DNA of 46,203 nucleotides from Lysinibacillus parviboronicapiens (GCF_003049575.1 NZ_PYWI01000029.1:1-46203), one strand, 5' to 3'; counted from the first letter of the stretch, positions 11,454 to 21,422 are shown. The notes: generated from the letters alone by a model not told the origin. A program made the numbers and translations.

Positions 11454-11515
11454 ACATTCGCAAATAAAGTGGCGACAAAGCGCACTTACGTATAAAGTTC
11501 CACTATAACGAATGT
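11454..11515. repeat. Inverted repeat upstream of yidC
   Basis: ACATTCG (11454-11460) pairs with CGAATGT (11509-11515), and inside it AGTGG (11468-11472) pairs with CCACT (11500-11504), separated by internal loops. It follows the rnpA stop closely and has no long T run, so it is not a classical terminator. The rest of the 11453-11703 gap shows no gene. It may be an RNA leader or processing structure; the role is unknown. Confidence 0.45.
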
Positions 11516-11703
11516 GAATTTAGTAACTTTCCTTACTGAATGGGCATATTAAGTTGGAACATTTAGTAGAGTGAAAGCTTATTTGCATGATAAAATAATT
11601 GTTAACTTTATTCAAAAGCGAGAGAATGTGTTGAGTAAAGAAGAAGGAAAGAAGAACGTAGATAGATTTAAGAAAATTGAATAGGTTTGTAGGGGGAAGA
11701 CGG

Positions 11704-12474
11704 TTGAAAAAACAACTTTGGGTAATTTTGTCGCTAGTATCAGTAGCTCTGCTGCTATCTGGTTGTACAGAATTTAATGAGCCAATCTCCAAAGATAGTG
11801 AGGGCTTCTGGAATGAATTCATCGTTTGGCCGTTAGTTTCAGCGATTAAGTACTTTGCTGACTTACTCGGTACGTATGCATGGGGGATTATTGCAGTAAC
11901 AATTATTATTCGTTTAGCTATTCTTCCATTAATGATTAAACAAACAAAGAGTTCTAAAAAAATGCAAGAACTTCAGCCAAAAATGAAGGAATTGCAAAAG
12001 AAGTACGCTTCTAAGGATGCACAAACACAGAAACAATACCAACAAGAAATGATGAAGCTAATGAGTGAATCAGGAGCCAATCCAATTGCTGGATGTTTAC
12101 CTGCATTTATTCAAATGCCAATTCTAATTGGTTTCTATCATGCGATTAGTCGTATGAATGCTACATCTGCTTTTGATTTAGGAAACTTCTTTATGTTCCC
12201 ACTAGCAGATCCAGCACCAATACTAGCAATTATTGCTGGTCTAATGCAATTTATCGTGTTACGTACGGGCCCAGCAATGGACAACCCTCAAATGAAAATG
12301 ATGATGTACATTATGCCATTCATGATTATTGGTTTCGGTATGGCGTTACCAGCGGCATTATCATTGTACTGGGTAATCGGAAACATTATCTCGATTCTCC
12401 AAAACCTTTTTATTTACAAACCTTGGCAAAAGGATAAAACACAACCTGCTCAAAATGGAGGGGCTAAAAAGTGA
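11704..12474 (+). CDS. yidC: Membrane protein insertase YidC/SpoIIIJ (lipoprotein)
   Basis: 256 aa. It inserts proteins into the cytoplasmic membrane, with or without Sec; the Bacillus orthologue SpoIIIJ is also needed for forespore development. Seen: a lipoprotein signal peptide with lipobox LLSGC (C21), then transmembrane segments including YAWGIIAVTIIIRLAILPLM, the amphipathic MKELQKKYASKDAQ region, the IAGCLPAFIQMPILIGFYHAI helix, and two C-terminal helices. The start is TTG at 11704, with AGGGGGA seven bases upstream; an earlier in-frame TTG would place charged residues ahead of the signal peptide. Its stop overlaps the jag start (GTGA). Confidence 0.95.
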   Translation: MKKQLWVILSLVSVALLLSGCTEFNEPISKDSEGFWNEFIVWPLVSAIKYFADLLGTYAWGIIAVTIIIRLAILPLMIKQTKSSKKMQELQPKMKELQKKYASKDAQTQKQYQQEMMKLMSESGANPIAGCLPAFIQMPILIGFYHAISRMNATSAFDLGNFFMFPLADPAPILAIIAGLMQFIVLRTGPAMDNPQMKMMMYIMPFMIIGFGMALPAALSLYWVIGNIISILQNLFIYKPWQKDKTQPAQNGGAKK

Positions 12475-13286
12475 AACAACTTACGCAAATAGGCGCAACA
12501 ACACAAGAAGCGATCTCATTGGCGTTACAGAAACTTGGCAAAACCCGTGAACAAGTAGATGTTGAAGTTTTACAAGAAGGCAAAAAAGGATTTTTAGGTT
12601 TTGGTGCACGATCTGCTGAAGTTCGTGTGACAGTAAAAGAACAGCAAGTTCGACCAACTACTGAAACAGTAAAAGTAGTTGAGGAACTGCATACGGCTAA
12701 GGAACTAACAGCCGAAGCAACAGTAGTAGATGATGTTGAAACAGTAAGTTCACAAGTTTCTGAACAACCAATTGAAATCGAAGCTGTCCAGCAAGTCGTA
12801 GTAGAGGAAAGTGCAGAGGAAGAAGAGAACTCTGATAACCCAATTGAAGAAGCCAAAGCATATTTAGTAAATATTGCTAAACAATTGGACATTCAAGATC
12901 TTGAAATTGAAACAACACGTGAAGGTAAATATGTATTATTTCAGCTGAAAAGTGAAAAGGCAGCACTGCTTATTGGAAAACGAGGACAAACTTTAAATTC
13001 ATTGCAGCAATTAACACAACTTGTGTTAAATAAAAGTGCGAAGCAGTTCTTAATGGTGAAATTAGACGTAGAAAACTACCGTGAGCGTCGCCAAGTAGCG
13101 CTAGAGCAATTGGCAGATCGTATGGCTGATAAGGCACTTCGTTCGAATCAACGTGTGGCATTCGAACCGATGCAGTCATATGAAAGAAAGATTATTCATA
13201 ATCAATTGGCTAATCGCCTTGATATTGAAACATACTCAGAGGGAACAGAGCCGAATCGTTATCTAGTCATTGAACCTGTTAAGTAA
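12471..13286 (+). CDS. jag: Jag/KhpB RNA-binding protein (Jag-N, KH, R3H)
   Basis: 271 aa. An N-terminal Jag-N domain (1-50, KKGFLGFGARSAEV), an acidic low-complexity linker (~60-125), a type II KH domain with the LLIGKRGQTLNSLQQL loop (~165-180), and a C-terminal R3H domain (RERRQVALEQLADRMADKAL onward). In Gram-positives KhpB binds RNA with KhpA and affects cell elongation and division. It starts with GTG overlapping the yidC stop by 4 nt, so the two are translationally coupled. A strong terminator follows. Confidence 0.93.
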   Translation: MKQLTQIGATTQEAISLALQKLGKTREQVDVEVLQEGKKGFLGFGARSAEVRVTVKEQQVRPTTETVKVVEELHTAKELTAEATVVDDVETVSSQVSEQPIEIEAVQQVVVEESAEEEENSDNPIEEAKAYLVNIAKQLDIQDLEIETTREGKYVLFQLKSEKAALLIGKRGQTLNSLQQLTQLVLNKSAKQFLMVKLDVENYRERRQVALEQLADRMADKALRSNQRVAFEPMQSYERKIIHNQLANRLDIETYSEGTEPNRYLVIEPVK

Positions 13287-13336
13287 CGGTCAGGATTCCA
13301 CCCACTAAAAAACGTACAGACAAAAGATAATAATCT

Positions 13337-13372
13337 AGGTCATTTTATCATGATGATAAAATGACCTTTTTT
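13337..13372 (+). terminator. Terminator after jag
   Basis: Perfect 14-bp inverted repeat GGTCATTTTATCAT / ATGATAAAATGACC with essentially no spare loop bases, followed by six T. It is near-symmetric but has no A run on the other side. It ends the rpmH-to-jag region. Confidence 0.85.
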
Positions 13373-13373
13373 C

Positions 13374-13590
13374 TGTGGATAAGCGCTTTTTTTGCTAGCA
13401 ACTGTTGAGTTCACAAGTGTCTAAACGCAAAAGATTTTGTCGATATTTGTTTAAACTACAGTGAAGCAATTTTTTTAACGTAATTGTTGTCCACAATTGG
13501 AAACCATCCTTACTTTAGTTTTTTTTTTAAATATGTTAGTCTAAGGTGTTAGAAAGTTTCGGTCGGTTATGTTTATCCACATGTGGATAA
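13374..13590. other. DnaA-box cluster upstream of mnmE
   Basis: Perfect boxes at 13374-13382, 13573-13581 and 13582-13590, plus TTGTCCACA at 13487-13495. The last two form the 18-bp palindrome TTATCCACATGTGGATAA ending 19 bases before the mnmE ATG, next to its AAGGAGG. The gap 13287-13609 holds no gene. DnaA binding could regulate mnmE or titrate DnaA; both are inference. Confidence 0.75.
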
Positions 13591-13609
13591 CGTTAAGGAG
13601 GTAATGTAG

Positions 13610-14995
13610 ATGGAGTTCGATACAATTGCTGCAATATCCACACCGATGGGTGAAGGTGCTATTGCAATTGTTCGCTTGAGTGGGGACGAAGCAATAGCAA
13701 TTGCAGATAAGATATTCAAATCACCTGGTGGTCAAAGTTTAACAGCGAAAGCTTCACATACAATTCATTATGGGCACTTAGTAGAGCCAAAAACAAATGA
13801 GGTAGTAGAGGAAGTCATGCTATCGTTAATGCGAGGACCGAAAACATTTACGCGGGAAGACGTAATAGAAATCAATTGTCATGGCGGGCTTGTGTCTGTT
13901 AATCGCGTATTGAAACTAGTGTTAACAAATGGTGCAAGGCTGGCAGAGCCAGGTGAATTTACGAAAAGAGCGTTTTTAAATGGACGTATTGATTTATCAC
14001 AGGCGGAAGCGGTAATGGATTTAATTCGTGCGAAGACGGATCGTGCCATGAATGTAGCTCTTGGCCAAATGGATGGGAAACTATCTCGTCTTATCGGTGA
14101 TTTACGCCAAGCATTGCTAGAGACATTGGCGCAAGTAGAGGTTAATATAGATTATCCAGAGTATGATGATGTAGAAGAAATGACGGTACCTGTATTACTT
14201 GAAAAATGCACATGGGTACGAAATGAAATCATTCAACTGCTACAAACATCCTCTCAGGGCAAAATTTTACGAGAAGGCTTGTCGACAGTTATTTTAGGTC
14301 GCCCAAATGTCGGGAAATCTTCACTTTTGAATAGTTTAGTCCAAGAAAATAAAGCGATTGTGACAGATATTGCAGGGACAACTCGTGATATTATAGAAGA
14401 GTACGTGAATGTACGTGGTGTTCCACTTCGTTTAGTCGATACTGCTGGTATTCGAGAGACGGAAGATATTGTTGAGCGAATCGGTGTGGAACGTTCTCGT
14501 GAAGCGTTACGTGGCGCAGATTTAATTTTATTGGTATTAAACTACTCAGATGAATTAACGGTTGAGGATGAGCGTCTTTTCGAGACAATTGAGGCGATGG
14601 ATTATATTGTCGTTGTAAATAAAACAGATTTACCGCAAAAAATCGATTTAGCTCGCGTTAAAGAGTTAGCCGGCAAGCATCGTATCGTGACTACCTCACT
14701 TTTACAAGAAGAAGGCGTCATAGAGCTCGAAGAAGCAATTGCGGCATTATTCTTTGAAGGGCAAATAGAAGCGGGAGATTTAACATATGTATCGAATGCA
14801 CGTCATATTGCTTTACTTCACCAAGCACAAGCTACCGTAGAGGATGCACTAGCGGCTGCACAAGCTGGGGTACCAGTTGATATGGTGCAAATAGATGTAA
14901 CAAGAACTTGGGAAATACTTGGTGAAATTATTGGCGATACGGTTCAAGAAAGCCTAATTAATCAGCTATTTTCACAATTTTGTTTAGGGAAATAA
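13610..14995 (+). CDS. mnmE: tRNA modification GTPase MnmE
   Basis: 461 aa. With MnmG it installs the (carboxymethyl)aminomethyl group on U34 of tRNAs. N-terminal folate-binding domain (1-118), an alpha-helical domain, and an inserted G domain with G1 GRPNVGKS (230-237), G3 DTAG, and G4 NKTD. The C-terminal FCLGK with C458 is the family hallmark. The ATG has AAGGAGG upstream. It is followed by mnmG after 27 bp; the two form the usual operon. A palindromic DnaA-box pair lies at its 5' end. Confidence 0.98.
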   Translation: MEFDTIAAISTPMGEGAIAIVRLSGDEAIAIADKIFKSPGGQSLTAKASHTIHYGHLVEPKTNEVVEEVMLSLMRGPKTFTREDVIEINCHGGLVSVNRVLKLVLTNGARLAEPGEFTKRAFLNGRIDLSQAEAVMDLIRAKTDRAMNVALGQMDGKLSRLIGDLRQALLETLAQVEVNIDYPEYDDVEEMTVPVLLEKCTWVRNEIIQLLQTSSQGKILREGLSTVILGRPNVGKSSLLNSLVQENKAIVTDIAGTTRDIIEEYVNVRGVPLRLVDTAGIRETEDIVERIGVERSREALRGADLILLVLNYSDELTVEDERLFETIEAMDYIVVVNKTDLPQKIDLARVKELAGKHRIVTTSLLQEEGVIELEEAIAALFFEGQIEAGDLTYVSNARHIALLHQAQATVEDALAAAQAGVPVDMVQIDVTRTWEILGEIIGDTVQESLINQLFSQFCLGK

Positions 14996-15022
14996 TTCTA
15001 CTAGAGAAGGGAAGATACGAGC

Positions 15023-16918
15023 ATGCCAACACAATACGAGGCAGGCACGTTTGATGTAATTGTAATTGGTGCAGGCCATGCAGGCTCAGAAGCTGCTTAT
15101 GCTGCTGCCAAAATGGGTGCTAACACACTGATGCTAACAATTAATTTAGATATGATTGCCTTTATGCCATGTAATCCATCAATTGGTGGTCCTGCTAAAG
15201 GAATCGTCGTCCGTGAAATTGATGCACTTGGTGGCGTCATGGGAAAAGTTATCGATAAAACGCATATACAAATGCGCATGCTAAATACAGGAAAAGGTCC
15301 TGCTGTACGTGCATTACGTGCACAAGCAGACAAAGTATTGTACCAACATGAGATGAAACGTGTATTAGAAGAAAATGAAAATTTAACAATTCACCAAGCA
15401 ATGGTGGAGGAACTGATTGTAGAAGAAGGCGAAGTAAAAGGGGTAATCACTCAAATCGGCGCCATTTATCGTGCTAAAACAGTTGTTGTCACTACAGGCA
15501 CATTCTTACGTGGTGAAATTATTATCGGAGATGTGAAGTATTCAAGTGGTCCAAATAACCAACAGCCATCAATTGGCTTAGCAGATAATTTAAAAGATCT
15601 AGGTTTTGAGCTTGTGCGCTTTAAAACCGGTACACCTCCACGTGTGAACAATCGAACAATTGATTATTCTAAAACAGAGATGCAACCAGGAGACGATGTA
15701 CCACGTGCATTTAGCTTTGAAACTACTGAATTCATCATGGATCAACTACCGTGTTGGCTAACTTATACAAGTTTGCAAACGCATGAAATTATTGAGGCCA
15801 ATTTACATCTTTCACCGATGTACTCAGGCATGATTAAGGGCACAGGTCCACGTTATTGCCCGTCAATTGAAGACAAAGTTGTGCGATTTAATGATAAGCC
15901 GCGCCATCAAATTTTCTTAGAGCCAGAAGGTCGCAATACTCGTGAAGTGTATGTACAGGGATTATCAACAAGCTTACCTGAGCATGTGCAAAAACGTTTA
16001 GTACAATCTATTCCTGGTTTAGAAAAAGCAGAAATGATGCGTGCAGGCTATGCAATTGAGTATGATGCAATTGTGCCAACACAATTATGGCCAACATTAG
16101 AAACAAAACGCATTAAAGGCTTGTATACAGCTGGTCAAATTAACGGAACATCAGGTTATGAAGAAGCTGCTGCACAAGGTTTAATGGCAGGGATGAATGC
16201 CGCTGCAAATGTACTTGGTAAAGAAGAATTGATTTTAAGCCGTTCAGATGCTTATATTGGGGTACTAATCGATGACCTAGTTACAAAAGGGACAAATGAG
16301 CCGTACCGTTTACTGACATCTCGCGCTGAATATCGTCTGCTACTTCGCCATGATAATGCTGATTTACGTTTAATGGAGAGAGCATACAAGATTGGGATGC
16401 TTTCTGAAGACCGTTTTTCAAAATTCACGGAGAAAAAGGAACTTATTGAAAATGAAATAGCCCGTCTTCGTGAAGTCATTATTAAACCAAATGAAGCAAC
16501 ACAATCTGCCATCCGCTCTGTCGGTGGTAGCGAACTTAAAGATGGCATTCGGGGAGCAGATCTGTTAAAACGTCCTGAAATGCATTATGATTTAATTTCT
16601 TCTTTAATACCAGCTGATATTGAATTTACGGATGAAGTGAAGGAACAAGTTGAAATTCAGTTAAAATATGAAGGTTATATTGAAAAGGCATTGCAACAAG
16701 TTGAAAAGCTTCATAAAATGGAGAATAAAAAAATCCCTGAAAATATTGATTATGATGCAATTTCGGGTCTAGCTACTGAAGCACGACAAAAATTAAAACA
16801 AGTAACGCCACTTTCTCTTGCACAAGCATCACGTATTTCTGGCGTAAATCCAGCAGATATTTCAATTTTACTAGTTTATATTGAACAAGGTAAAATTGCG
16901 CGTGTAAGCGGCGAATAA
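15023..16918 (+). CDS. mnmG: tRNA U34 carboxymethylaminomethyl synthase subunit MnmG
   Basis: 631 aa, normal length. The FAD-dependent partner of MnmE. The Rossmann FAD motif [12 protein letters not shown] is at ~15-26, followed by the family blocks [12 protein letters not shown] and [15 protein letters not shown]. The second nucleotide-binding region includes [21 protein letters not shown]. The C-terminal helical domain for MnmE and tRNA binding ends with [20 protein letters not shown]. The start ATG follows GAGAAGGGAAG. Co-transcribed with mnmE. Confidence 0.98.
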   Translation: MPTQYEAGTFDVIVIGAGHAGSEAAYAAAKMGANTLMLTINLDMIAFMPCNPSIGGPAKGIVVREIDALGGVMGKVIDKTHIQMRMLNTGKGPAVRALRAQADKVLYQHEMKRVLEENENLTIHQAMVEELIVEEGEVKGVITQIGAIYRAKTVVVTTGTFLRGEIIIGDVKYSSGPNNQQPSIGLADNLKDLGFELVRFKTGTPPRVNNRTIDYSKTEMQPGDDVPRAFSFETTEFIMDQLPCWLTYTSLQTHEIIEANLHLSPMYSGMIKGTGPRYCPSIEDKVVRFNDKPRHQIFLEPEGRNTREVYVQGLSTSLPEHVQKRLVQSIPGLEKAEMMRAGYAIEYDAIVPTQLWPTLETKRIKGLYTAGQINGTSGYEEAAAQGLMAGMNAAANVLGKEELILSRSDAYIGVLIDDLVTKGTNEPYRLLTSRAEYRLLLRHDNADLRLMERAYKIGMLSEDRFSKFTEKKELIENEIARLREVIIKPNEATQSAIRSVGGSELKDGIRGADLLKRPEMHYDLISSLIPADIEFTDEVKEQVEIQLKYEGYIEKALQQVEKLHKMENKKIPENIDYDAISGLATEARQKLKQVTPLSLAQASRISGVNPADISILLVYIEQGKIARVSGE

Positions 16919-16944
16919 TAGAGCAACAGTAAAGTGAATAAGAG

Positions 16945-16975
16945 GCGGGCATACCTTTGTGCCCGCTTCCTATTT
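16945..16975 (+). terminator. Weak terminator between mnmG and rsmG
   Basis: GCGGGCA, 8-nt loop, TGCCCGC, then TTCCTATTTTT. GC-rich stem with an interrupted T tract; it lies just before the rsmG ribosome-binding site, so it may only attenuate. Confidence 0.55.
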
Positions 16976-16993
16976 TTAAAAAGGAGACTTTAC

Positions 16994-17710
16994 ATGAACG
17001 AACAACAATTTATTGAGGCATTAAAGGAGAAGGGCATCGAACTTTCTGACAAGCAAATCGCGCAATTTAAGAAATATTTTGAACTGCTTGTAGAGTGGAA
17101 TGAGAAGATGAACTTAACGGCTATTACGGATATAGAGGGCGTTTATTTAAAACATTTCTACGATTCGATTAGTGCCTCATTTTATTTTGATTTTACACAA
17201 GTAACAACTGTATGTGATGTTGGTGCAGGTGCTGGCTTCCCAAGCATTCCGATTAAAATCTGTTTCCCACATTTACATGTAACGATTGTAGATTCTTTAA
17301 ATAAACGAATAACATTTTTAAATCATTTGAGCGATGAATTACAATTAGAGCATATGCACTTTGTCCATGCTCGTGCAGAAGAATTTGGACAAAATGTAAA
17401 ATATCGTGAGCAATTTGATGTTGTCACAGCTCGCGCAGTAGCACGTTTGTCAGTATTGTCCGAGCTATGTGTACCATTAGCAAAACAAGGTGGCTATTTT
17501 GTTGCTTTAAAGGCCGCAGCAGGCGCAGAAGAATTGAAAGATGCCAAAAAAGCATTGGCTACATTTGGCGTGACACTAAGAGAAGAATTTTCTTTCCTTC
17601 TACCTGTTGAAGAAAGTGAACGAACTTTATATATATTTGATAAAATAAAAGGAACACCGAAAAAATATCCGCGTAAACCAGGTGTACCAAATAAAACACC
17701 AATTCAATAA
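16994..17710 (+). CDS. rsmG: 16S rRNA (guanine-N7) methyltransferase RsmG
   Basis: 238 aa (B. subtilis 239). Methylates G527 (E. coli numbering) of 16S rRNA using S-adenosylmethionine; loss gives low-level streptomycin resistance in other species. The SAM-binding motif [17 protein letters not shown] lies at ~70-86, and the domain opens with the [15 protein letters not shown] block. The ATG at 16994 was chosen for AAGGAGA ~7 nt upstream and family length; an upstream in-frame start lies within the terminator stem. Third gene of the conserved mnmE-mnmG-rsmG-noc series. Confidence 0.97.
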   Translation: MNEQQFIEALKEKGIELSDKQIAQFKKYFELLVEWNEKMNLTAITDIEGVYLKHFYDSISASFYFDFTQVTTVCDVGAGAGFPSIPIKICFPHLHVTIVDSLNKRITFLNHLSDELQLEHMHFVHARAEEFGQNVKYREQFDVVTARAVARLSVLSELCVPLAKQGGYFVALKAAAGAEELKDAKKALATFGVTLREEFSFLLPVEESERTLYIFDKIKGTPKKYPRKPGVPNKTPIQ

Positions 17711-17714
17711 TTAG

Positions 17715-17730
17715 TGTTTCATGTGAAACT
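17715..17730. promoter_or_regulatory. Degenerate parS-like site upstream of noc (14/16)
   Basis: TGTTTCATGTGAAACT differs from the parS consensus at two positions. It sits 4 bp past the rsmG stop in the intergenic gap before noc. It is a weaker candidate than the recF and parB sites. Confidence 0.45.
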
Positions 17731-17889
17731 TCTCAAGATGGAAAATAATTTTTCTATTTTGAGCATACATACTAGTTAGGGATGGTTCACGCAAATGACA
17801 TCTATGAACTATATACATTTTAGGAAATATAATAAATAATAATAGAATGACACAGAGCAAGATAGTTACTTAAAGGTGGTGCCACTTGG

Positions 17890-18789
17890 ATGAAAAGTCC
17901 TTTTTCACGTTTTTTTGGAGGCGGAAATAAAGCAGAGCCTATTGTGAAAAATGAAGTAGAACAAGCAGAGGCGGTTCATGCTGCAGAAGAGGTCATTAAG
18001 CTTCCAATCGATCAAATTGTGCCAAACCGTTTTCAGCCACGTACTATTTTTGATGATGAAAAAATTGAAGAATTATCAAGAACCATTCATACACATGGTG
18101 TAATTCAACCAATTGTTGTACGTAGTACAGCAGAGAATCAATATGAAATCATTGCTGGTGAGCGTCGTTATCGAGCAATGAAAAAGCTACAATGGACAGA
18201 AGTTCCCGCGATTGTACGAAACTTAAGTGATAAGGAGACAGCTTCCATTGCGTTAATTGAAAATCTTCAACGTGAAGAGTTAACTGCAATTGAAGAAGCG
18301 GTAGCCTATCAAAAATTATTAGAGCTTCATGAGCTTACACAAGAAGCACTAGCCCAACGACTTGGAAAAGGACAATCCACGGTAGCCAATAAATTACGTT
18401 TATTAAAGCTTCCTGAAGAAGTGCAGCAAGCTATTTTGAAGCGCAGCATTTCAGAAAGACATGCACGTGCATTAATTGCTATTAAAGATCAGCCGCGACA
18501 ATTAGAAATTTTACAGCAAACGCTTGACAATGATTGGAATGTTCGTCAGTTAGAAGAACATATTCATATGTTATTATTCCCTGAGGCAGTGGAACAGGAA
18601 GAAACAACTCCGAAAAAGGCTAAGCCAAAGAGAAAGGCTATTAGTAAAGATGTTCGTATTGCCTTAAATACCATCAAGCAATCGTTATCTATGGTGACGA
18701 AAAGTGGTATAACTGTAAATACTGAAGAAGAAGATACAGAGGATTATTACCAAATTACAGTAAAAATTCCTAAAAAGAAAAAGTCTTAA
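17890..18789 (+). CDS. noc: Nucleoid occlusion protein Noc (ParB family)
   Basis: 299 aa. Noc binds scattered sites and the membrane and prevents Z-ring assembly over the chromosome. The N-terminus [12 protein letters not shown] matches the amphipathic membrane-targeting helix of B. subtilis Noc. The ParB N-domain (~40-130) has the CTP-binding GERRYRAM motif and [14 protein letters not shown], then the helix-turn-helix around [23 protein letters not shown], and a C-terminal dimerisation region with Lys-rich end. It is a paralogue of ParB encoded 1 kb downstream; position after rsmG and the N-terminal helix distinguish it. Confidence 0.93.
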   Translation: MKSPFSRFFGGGNKAEPIVKNEVEQAEAVHAAEEVIKLPIDQIVPNRFQPRTIFDDEKIEELSRTIHTHGVIQPIVVRSTAENQYEIIAGERRYRAMKKLQWTEVPAIVRNLSDKETASIALIENLQREELTAIEEAVAYQKLLELHELTQEALAQRLGKGQSTVANKLRLLKLPEEVQQAILKRSISERHARALIAIKDQPRQLEILQQTLDNDWNVRQLEEHIHMLLFPEAVEQEETTPKKAKPKRKAISKDVRIALNTIKQSLSMVTKSGITVNTEEEDTEDYYQITVKIPKKKKS

Positions 18790-18849
18790 TTGATTACCTT
18801 GAAATTATCTTAGAAAAACATTTTTCTGGAGCTACATGCTTTTTATAGG

Positions 18850-18889
18850 GGAGACATCTTAGTAATATTTCTAAGATGTCTCCTTTTTT
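18850..18889 (+). terminator. Terminator after noc
   Basis: Perfect 13-bp stem GGAGACATCTTAG / CTAAGATGTCTCC, 8-nt loop, six T. It isolates noc from the parA-parB operon. Confidence 0.9.
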
Positions 18890-19026
18890 GTATATATTCT
18901 TAATATTTTATACAACTCTGTTGTGTTTTTTTGATAGAATGAGAGTTAAGATAGCGGTATTAAACAATGATTTTACAAATGGATTTGTCAAAGCAAACTT
19001 TGATAGATGAAAGCAGGTGCTTTTAA

Positions 19027-19788
19027 ATGGGTAGAATTATAGCAATCGCCAATCAAAAGGGTGGCGTAGGTAAAACAACGACATCGGTCAATTTGAGCGC
19101 TTGTCTAGCATACTTAGGAAAGAAAGTGCTATTAATTGATACAGATCCACAAGGCAATACAACAAGTGGACTGGGCATTAATAAAGGAGAAATACAAAGT
19201 TGTATCTATGATGTGTTAATTGACGATGAAAATGTTGAAAATGTCATTCAAGAAACAAATGTAGAAAACTTGTCTATTGTTCCCGCGACTATCTCACTCG
19301 CAGGGGCTGAGATTGAATTAGTGTCAACAATTTCACGGGAAGTACGTTTAAAGCACGCACTACAAGATGTAAAAGAGCAGTTTGATTATATTATTATTGA
19401 TTGTCCACCCTCATTAGGACTTCTAACTATTAATGCTTTAACGGCATCGGATGCACTCATTATTCCCGTTCAATGCGAGTATTACGCATTAGAGGGATTG
19501 AGTCAATTATTGTCCACAGTACGTCTAGTGCAAAAGCATTTAAACCAGCAGTTATATATTGATGGAGTATTATTGACGATGCTTGATGCACGGACGAATT
19601 TAGGTTTACAAGTTATTGATGAAGTAAAAAAATACTTTCAAGATAAAGTATATAAAACAATTATTCCTCGTAATGTGCGACTAAGTGAGGCGCCTAGCCA
19701 TGGTCAGCCTATTATCATTTATGATGCAAAATCAAGAGGTGCGGAAGTGTATTTAGAGATGGCGAGGGAAGTGATTAAAAATGGCTAA
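19027..19788 (+). CDS. parA: Chromosome partitioning ATPase ParA (Soj)
   Basis: 253 aa, same as B. subtilis Soj. A deviant Walker-A ATPase: KGGVGKTTTSVNLS at ~10-23, Walker A' DTDPQGNTTSGLG, Walker B-type IIIDCPPSLG. It works with ParB in origin segregation and modulates DnaA activity. It overlaps parB by 8 nt, so the two are translationally coupled. The ATG is preceded by AGCAGGTGCTTTTAA. Confidence 0.97.
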   Translation: MGRIIAIANQKGGVGKTTTSVNLSACLAYLGKKVLLIDTDPQGNTTSGLGINKGEIQSCIYDVLIDDENVENVIQETNVENLSIVPATISLAGAEIELVSTISREVRLKHALQDVKEQFDYIIIDCPPSLGLLTINALTASDALIIPVQCEYYALEGLSQLLSTVRLVQKHLNQQLYIDGVLLTMLDARTNLGLQVIDEVKKYFQDKVYKTIIPRNVRLSEAPSHGQPIIIYDAKSRGAEVYLEMAREVIKNG

Positions 19789-20629
19789 AGGTTTAGGGAA
19801 AGGCATTGGAGCGTTGTTTCCGGGAGAGTCCCTAGAACAAAGCGGACAAGTAGAAGAAGTACAATTAGAGCAAATCGTTGCAAACCCTTTTCAGCCACGC
19901 AAAATATTCGATGAAGAAACATTGCAAGAATTAGCAGACTCTATTCGAGAACATGGTATTTTACAGCCAATTGCGTTACGAAAAAAGGCTAGAAAATATG
20001 AGATCGTTGCAGGGGAACGTCGTTTTAGGGCGTCAATGATAGCCGGTTTAGATGTGATTCCAGCAATTATTAAAGAGCTAACAGATGCTCAAATGATGGA
20101 ATTAGCGATTTTAGAGAATCTTCAACGTGAAGATTTAACCGTTATTGAAGAGGCTGAAGCTTATCAAAGTTTAATGGAGAATCTACATTTAACACAAGAA
20201 GAGCTATCCAAACGCTTAGGGAAGAGCAGACCACATATAGCCAATCATGTTCGTTTATTAGCTCTGCCAGCTGATGTTCGTGCCCTGATGAATGAGGGGA
20301 CATTATCAATGGGGCAGGGGAGAGCATTACTGGGCCTAAAAAATAAAAGAAAAATTCCCGAAGTTGCAGTTAAGGTAATAAAACAGGGCTTAAATGTTCG
20401 CCAAGTGGAAATGCTTGTGCAAACTTTAAACGAAGAAGTTTCACGTGAAACAGTGCAGCCGAAGAAAAAGGATATATTTGTTGCGGCTAAAGAATCGCAA
20501 TTACGCGATTATTTTGGAACAAATGTCCAAATTAAAAAGGCCAATAATAAGGGGAAAATTGAAATTGAATTTTACTCTGAAGATGATTTAGAGCGTATTT
20601 TAGAAATTTTGAATTTACAGGAAGAATAG
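19781..20629 (+). CDS. parB: Chromosome partitioning CTPase ParB (Spo0J)
   Basis: 282 aa, same as B. subtilis Spo0J. Binds parS, uses CTP to close as a sliding clamp, and loads SMC near the origin. The ParB N-domain has the CTP motif GERRFRAS and ENLQREDLTVIEEA; the helix-turn-helix is around TQEELSKRLGKSRPHIANHVRLL; the C-terminal ~40 residues are the dimerisation domain. The gene carries its own parS at 20437-20452, as in B. subtilis. Confidence 0.97.
   Translation: MAKGLGKGIGALFPGESLEQSGQVEEVQLEQIVANPFQPRKIFDEETLQELADSIREHGILQPIALRKKARKYEIVAGERRFRASMIAGLDVIPAIIKELTDAQMMELAILENLQREDLTVIEEAEAYQSLMENLHLTQEELSKRLGKSRPHIANHVRLLALPADVRALMNEGTLSMGQGRALLGLKNKRKIPEVAVKVIKQGLNVRQVEMLVQTLNEEVSRETVQPKKKDIFVAAKESQLRDYFGTNVQIKKANNKGKIEIEFYSEDDLERILEILNLQEE
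20437..20452. promoter_or_regulatory. parS site inside parB (15/16 match)
   Basis: AGTTTCACGTGAAACA differs from the consensus only at the first base, and the inner 14 bases are a perfect palindrome. Its position within the ParB gene mirrors the first parS described in B. subtilis spo0J. Confidence 0.88.
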
Positions 20630-20651
20630 AAAAAAATCCTATAATGTAATC

Positions 20652-20686
20652 AGAGCGCCAAAATACTAGGCGCTCTCTATTTTTCT
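20652..20686 (+). terminator. Terminator after parB
   Basis: AGAGCGCC, 9-nt loop, GGCGCTCT, then CTATTTTTCT. It lies 22 nt past the parB stop. Confidence 0.8.
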
Positions 20687-20705
20687 AGAGAGGGAAGGCT
20701 AGATT

Positions 20706-21422
20706 GTGGTATTACTAGGGGCATTAATTAATGCATTGCTCATTATAGCAGGTGCATTAGTGGGACGTATTTTTAAAAATATTCCTGAATCAATGAAATC
20801 TACCGTATTATCGATTATTGGTTTAGCGGTTGCCTTATTAGGGATAAAAATGGGCTTTGTAAGTGATAATTTTATTATTTTAGTGGTAAGTCTAGTAGTA
20901 GGTACTGCAATAGGAGAATGGTTAGATTTAGATAAGCAGATGAATCGACTAGGCCAGTGGGTAGAGTCATTATTCAGTAAAAATCGCACGGATGACAATC
21001 AAATTAGTATCGCTGAGGGCTTTGTCACTGCCTCGCTAATATTTGTTGTTGGATCGATGGCCGTAATAGGTGCGCTCGATAGCGGTTTACGCAATGATCA
21101 TAATGTGCTAATAACGAAAGGAATTATCGATGGTTTTACTTCCATTATTTTAGCATCCACTTTAGGTATCGGTGTACTGTTATCTGCAGTGCCCGTATTC
21201 ATTTACCAAGGGATAATTGCCCTTTGTGCAGGCGTTATAAGTGCTTATATTCCAGATGCAGCACTACAAATGTTCATTACAGAAATGACCGCTGTTGGTG
21301 GTGTCATGATATTAGCGATTGGCTTAAATATAGCAGGCTTAACCAAGATCAAGGCTGCTAACTTGCTGCCGGGTATTGTCGTTGTCGGTATTATGGTCGG
21401 CGTCATCTATCCTTTTCAATGA
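20706..21422 (+). CDS. DUF554 (YqgA-like) membrane protein
   Basis: 238 aa with about six hydrophobic segments, e.g. LLGALINALLIIAGALVGRIF, FIILVVSLVVGTAIGEWLDLD, VTASLIFVVGSMAVIGALDSG and LLPGIVVVGIMVGVIYPF. These match DUF554 (E. coli YqgA), a family of unknown function, possibly transport. The start is GTG preceded by AGAGGGAAGG. The last 84 bases overlap the 3' end of the convergent yyaC gene. Confidence 0.85.
   Translation: MVLLGALINALLIIAGALVGRIFKNIPESMKSTVLSIIGLAVALLGIKMGFVSDNFIILVVSLVVGTAIGEWLDLDKQMNRLGQWVESLFSKNRTDDNQISIAEGFVTASLIFVVGSMAVIGALDSGLRNDHNVLITKGIIDGFTSIILASTLGIGVLLSAVPVFIYQGIIALCAGVISAYIPDAALQMFITEMTAVGGVMILAIGLNIAGLTKIKAANLLPGIVVVGIMVGVIYPFQ

Noticed and set aside
12464..12892. 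142-codon minus-strand frame opposite jag, rich in Ser and Thr
   Set aside because: It mirrors the Glu/Val-rich acidic linker of jag; a composition shadow without a ribosome-binding site.
19330..19343. Noc-binding-site-like ATTTCACGGGAAGT inside parA
   Set aside because: Two mismatches to ATTTCCCGGGAAAT break the central palindrome; codons in a conserved gene explain it.
19510..19518. TTGTCCACA near-box inside parA
   Set aside because: Single one-mismatch box without a cluster.
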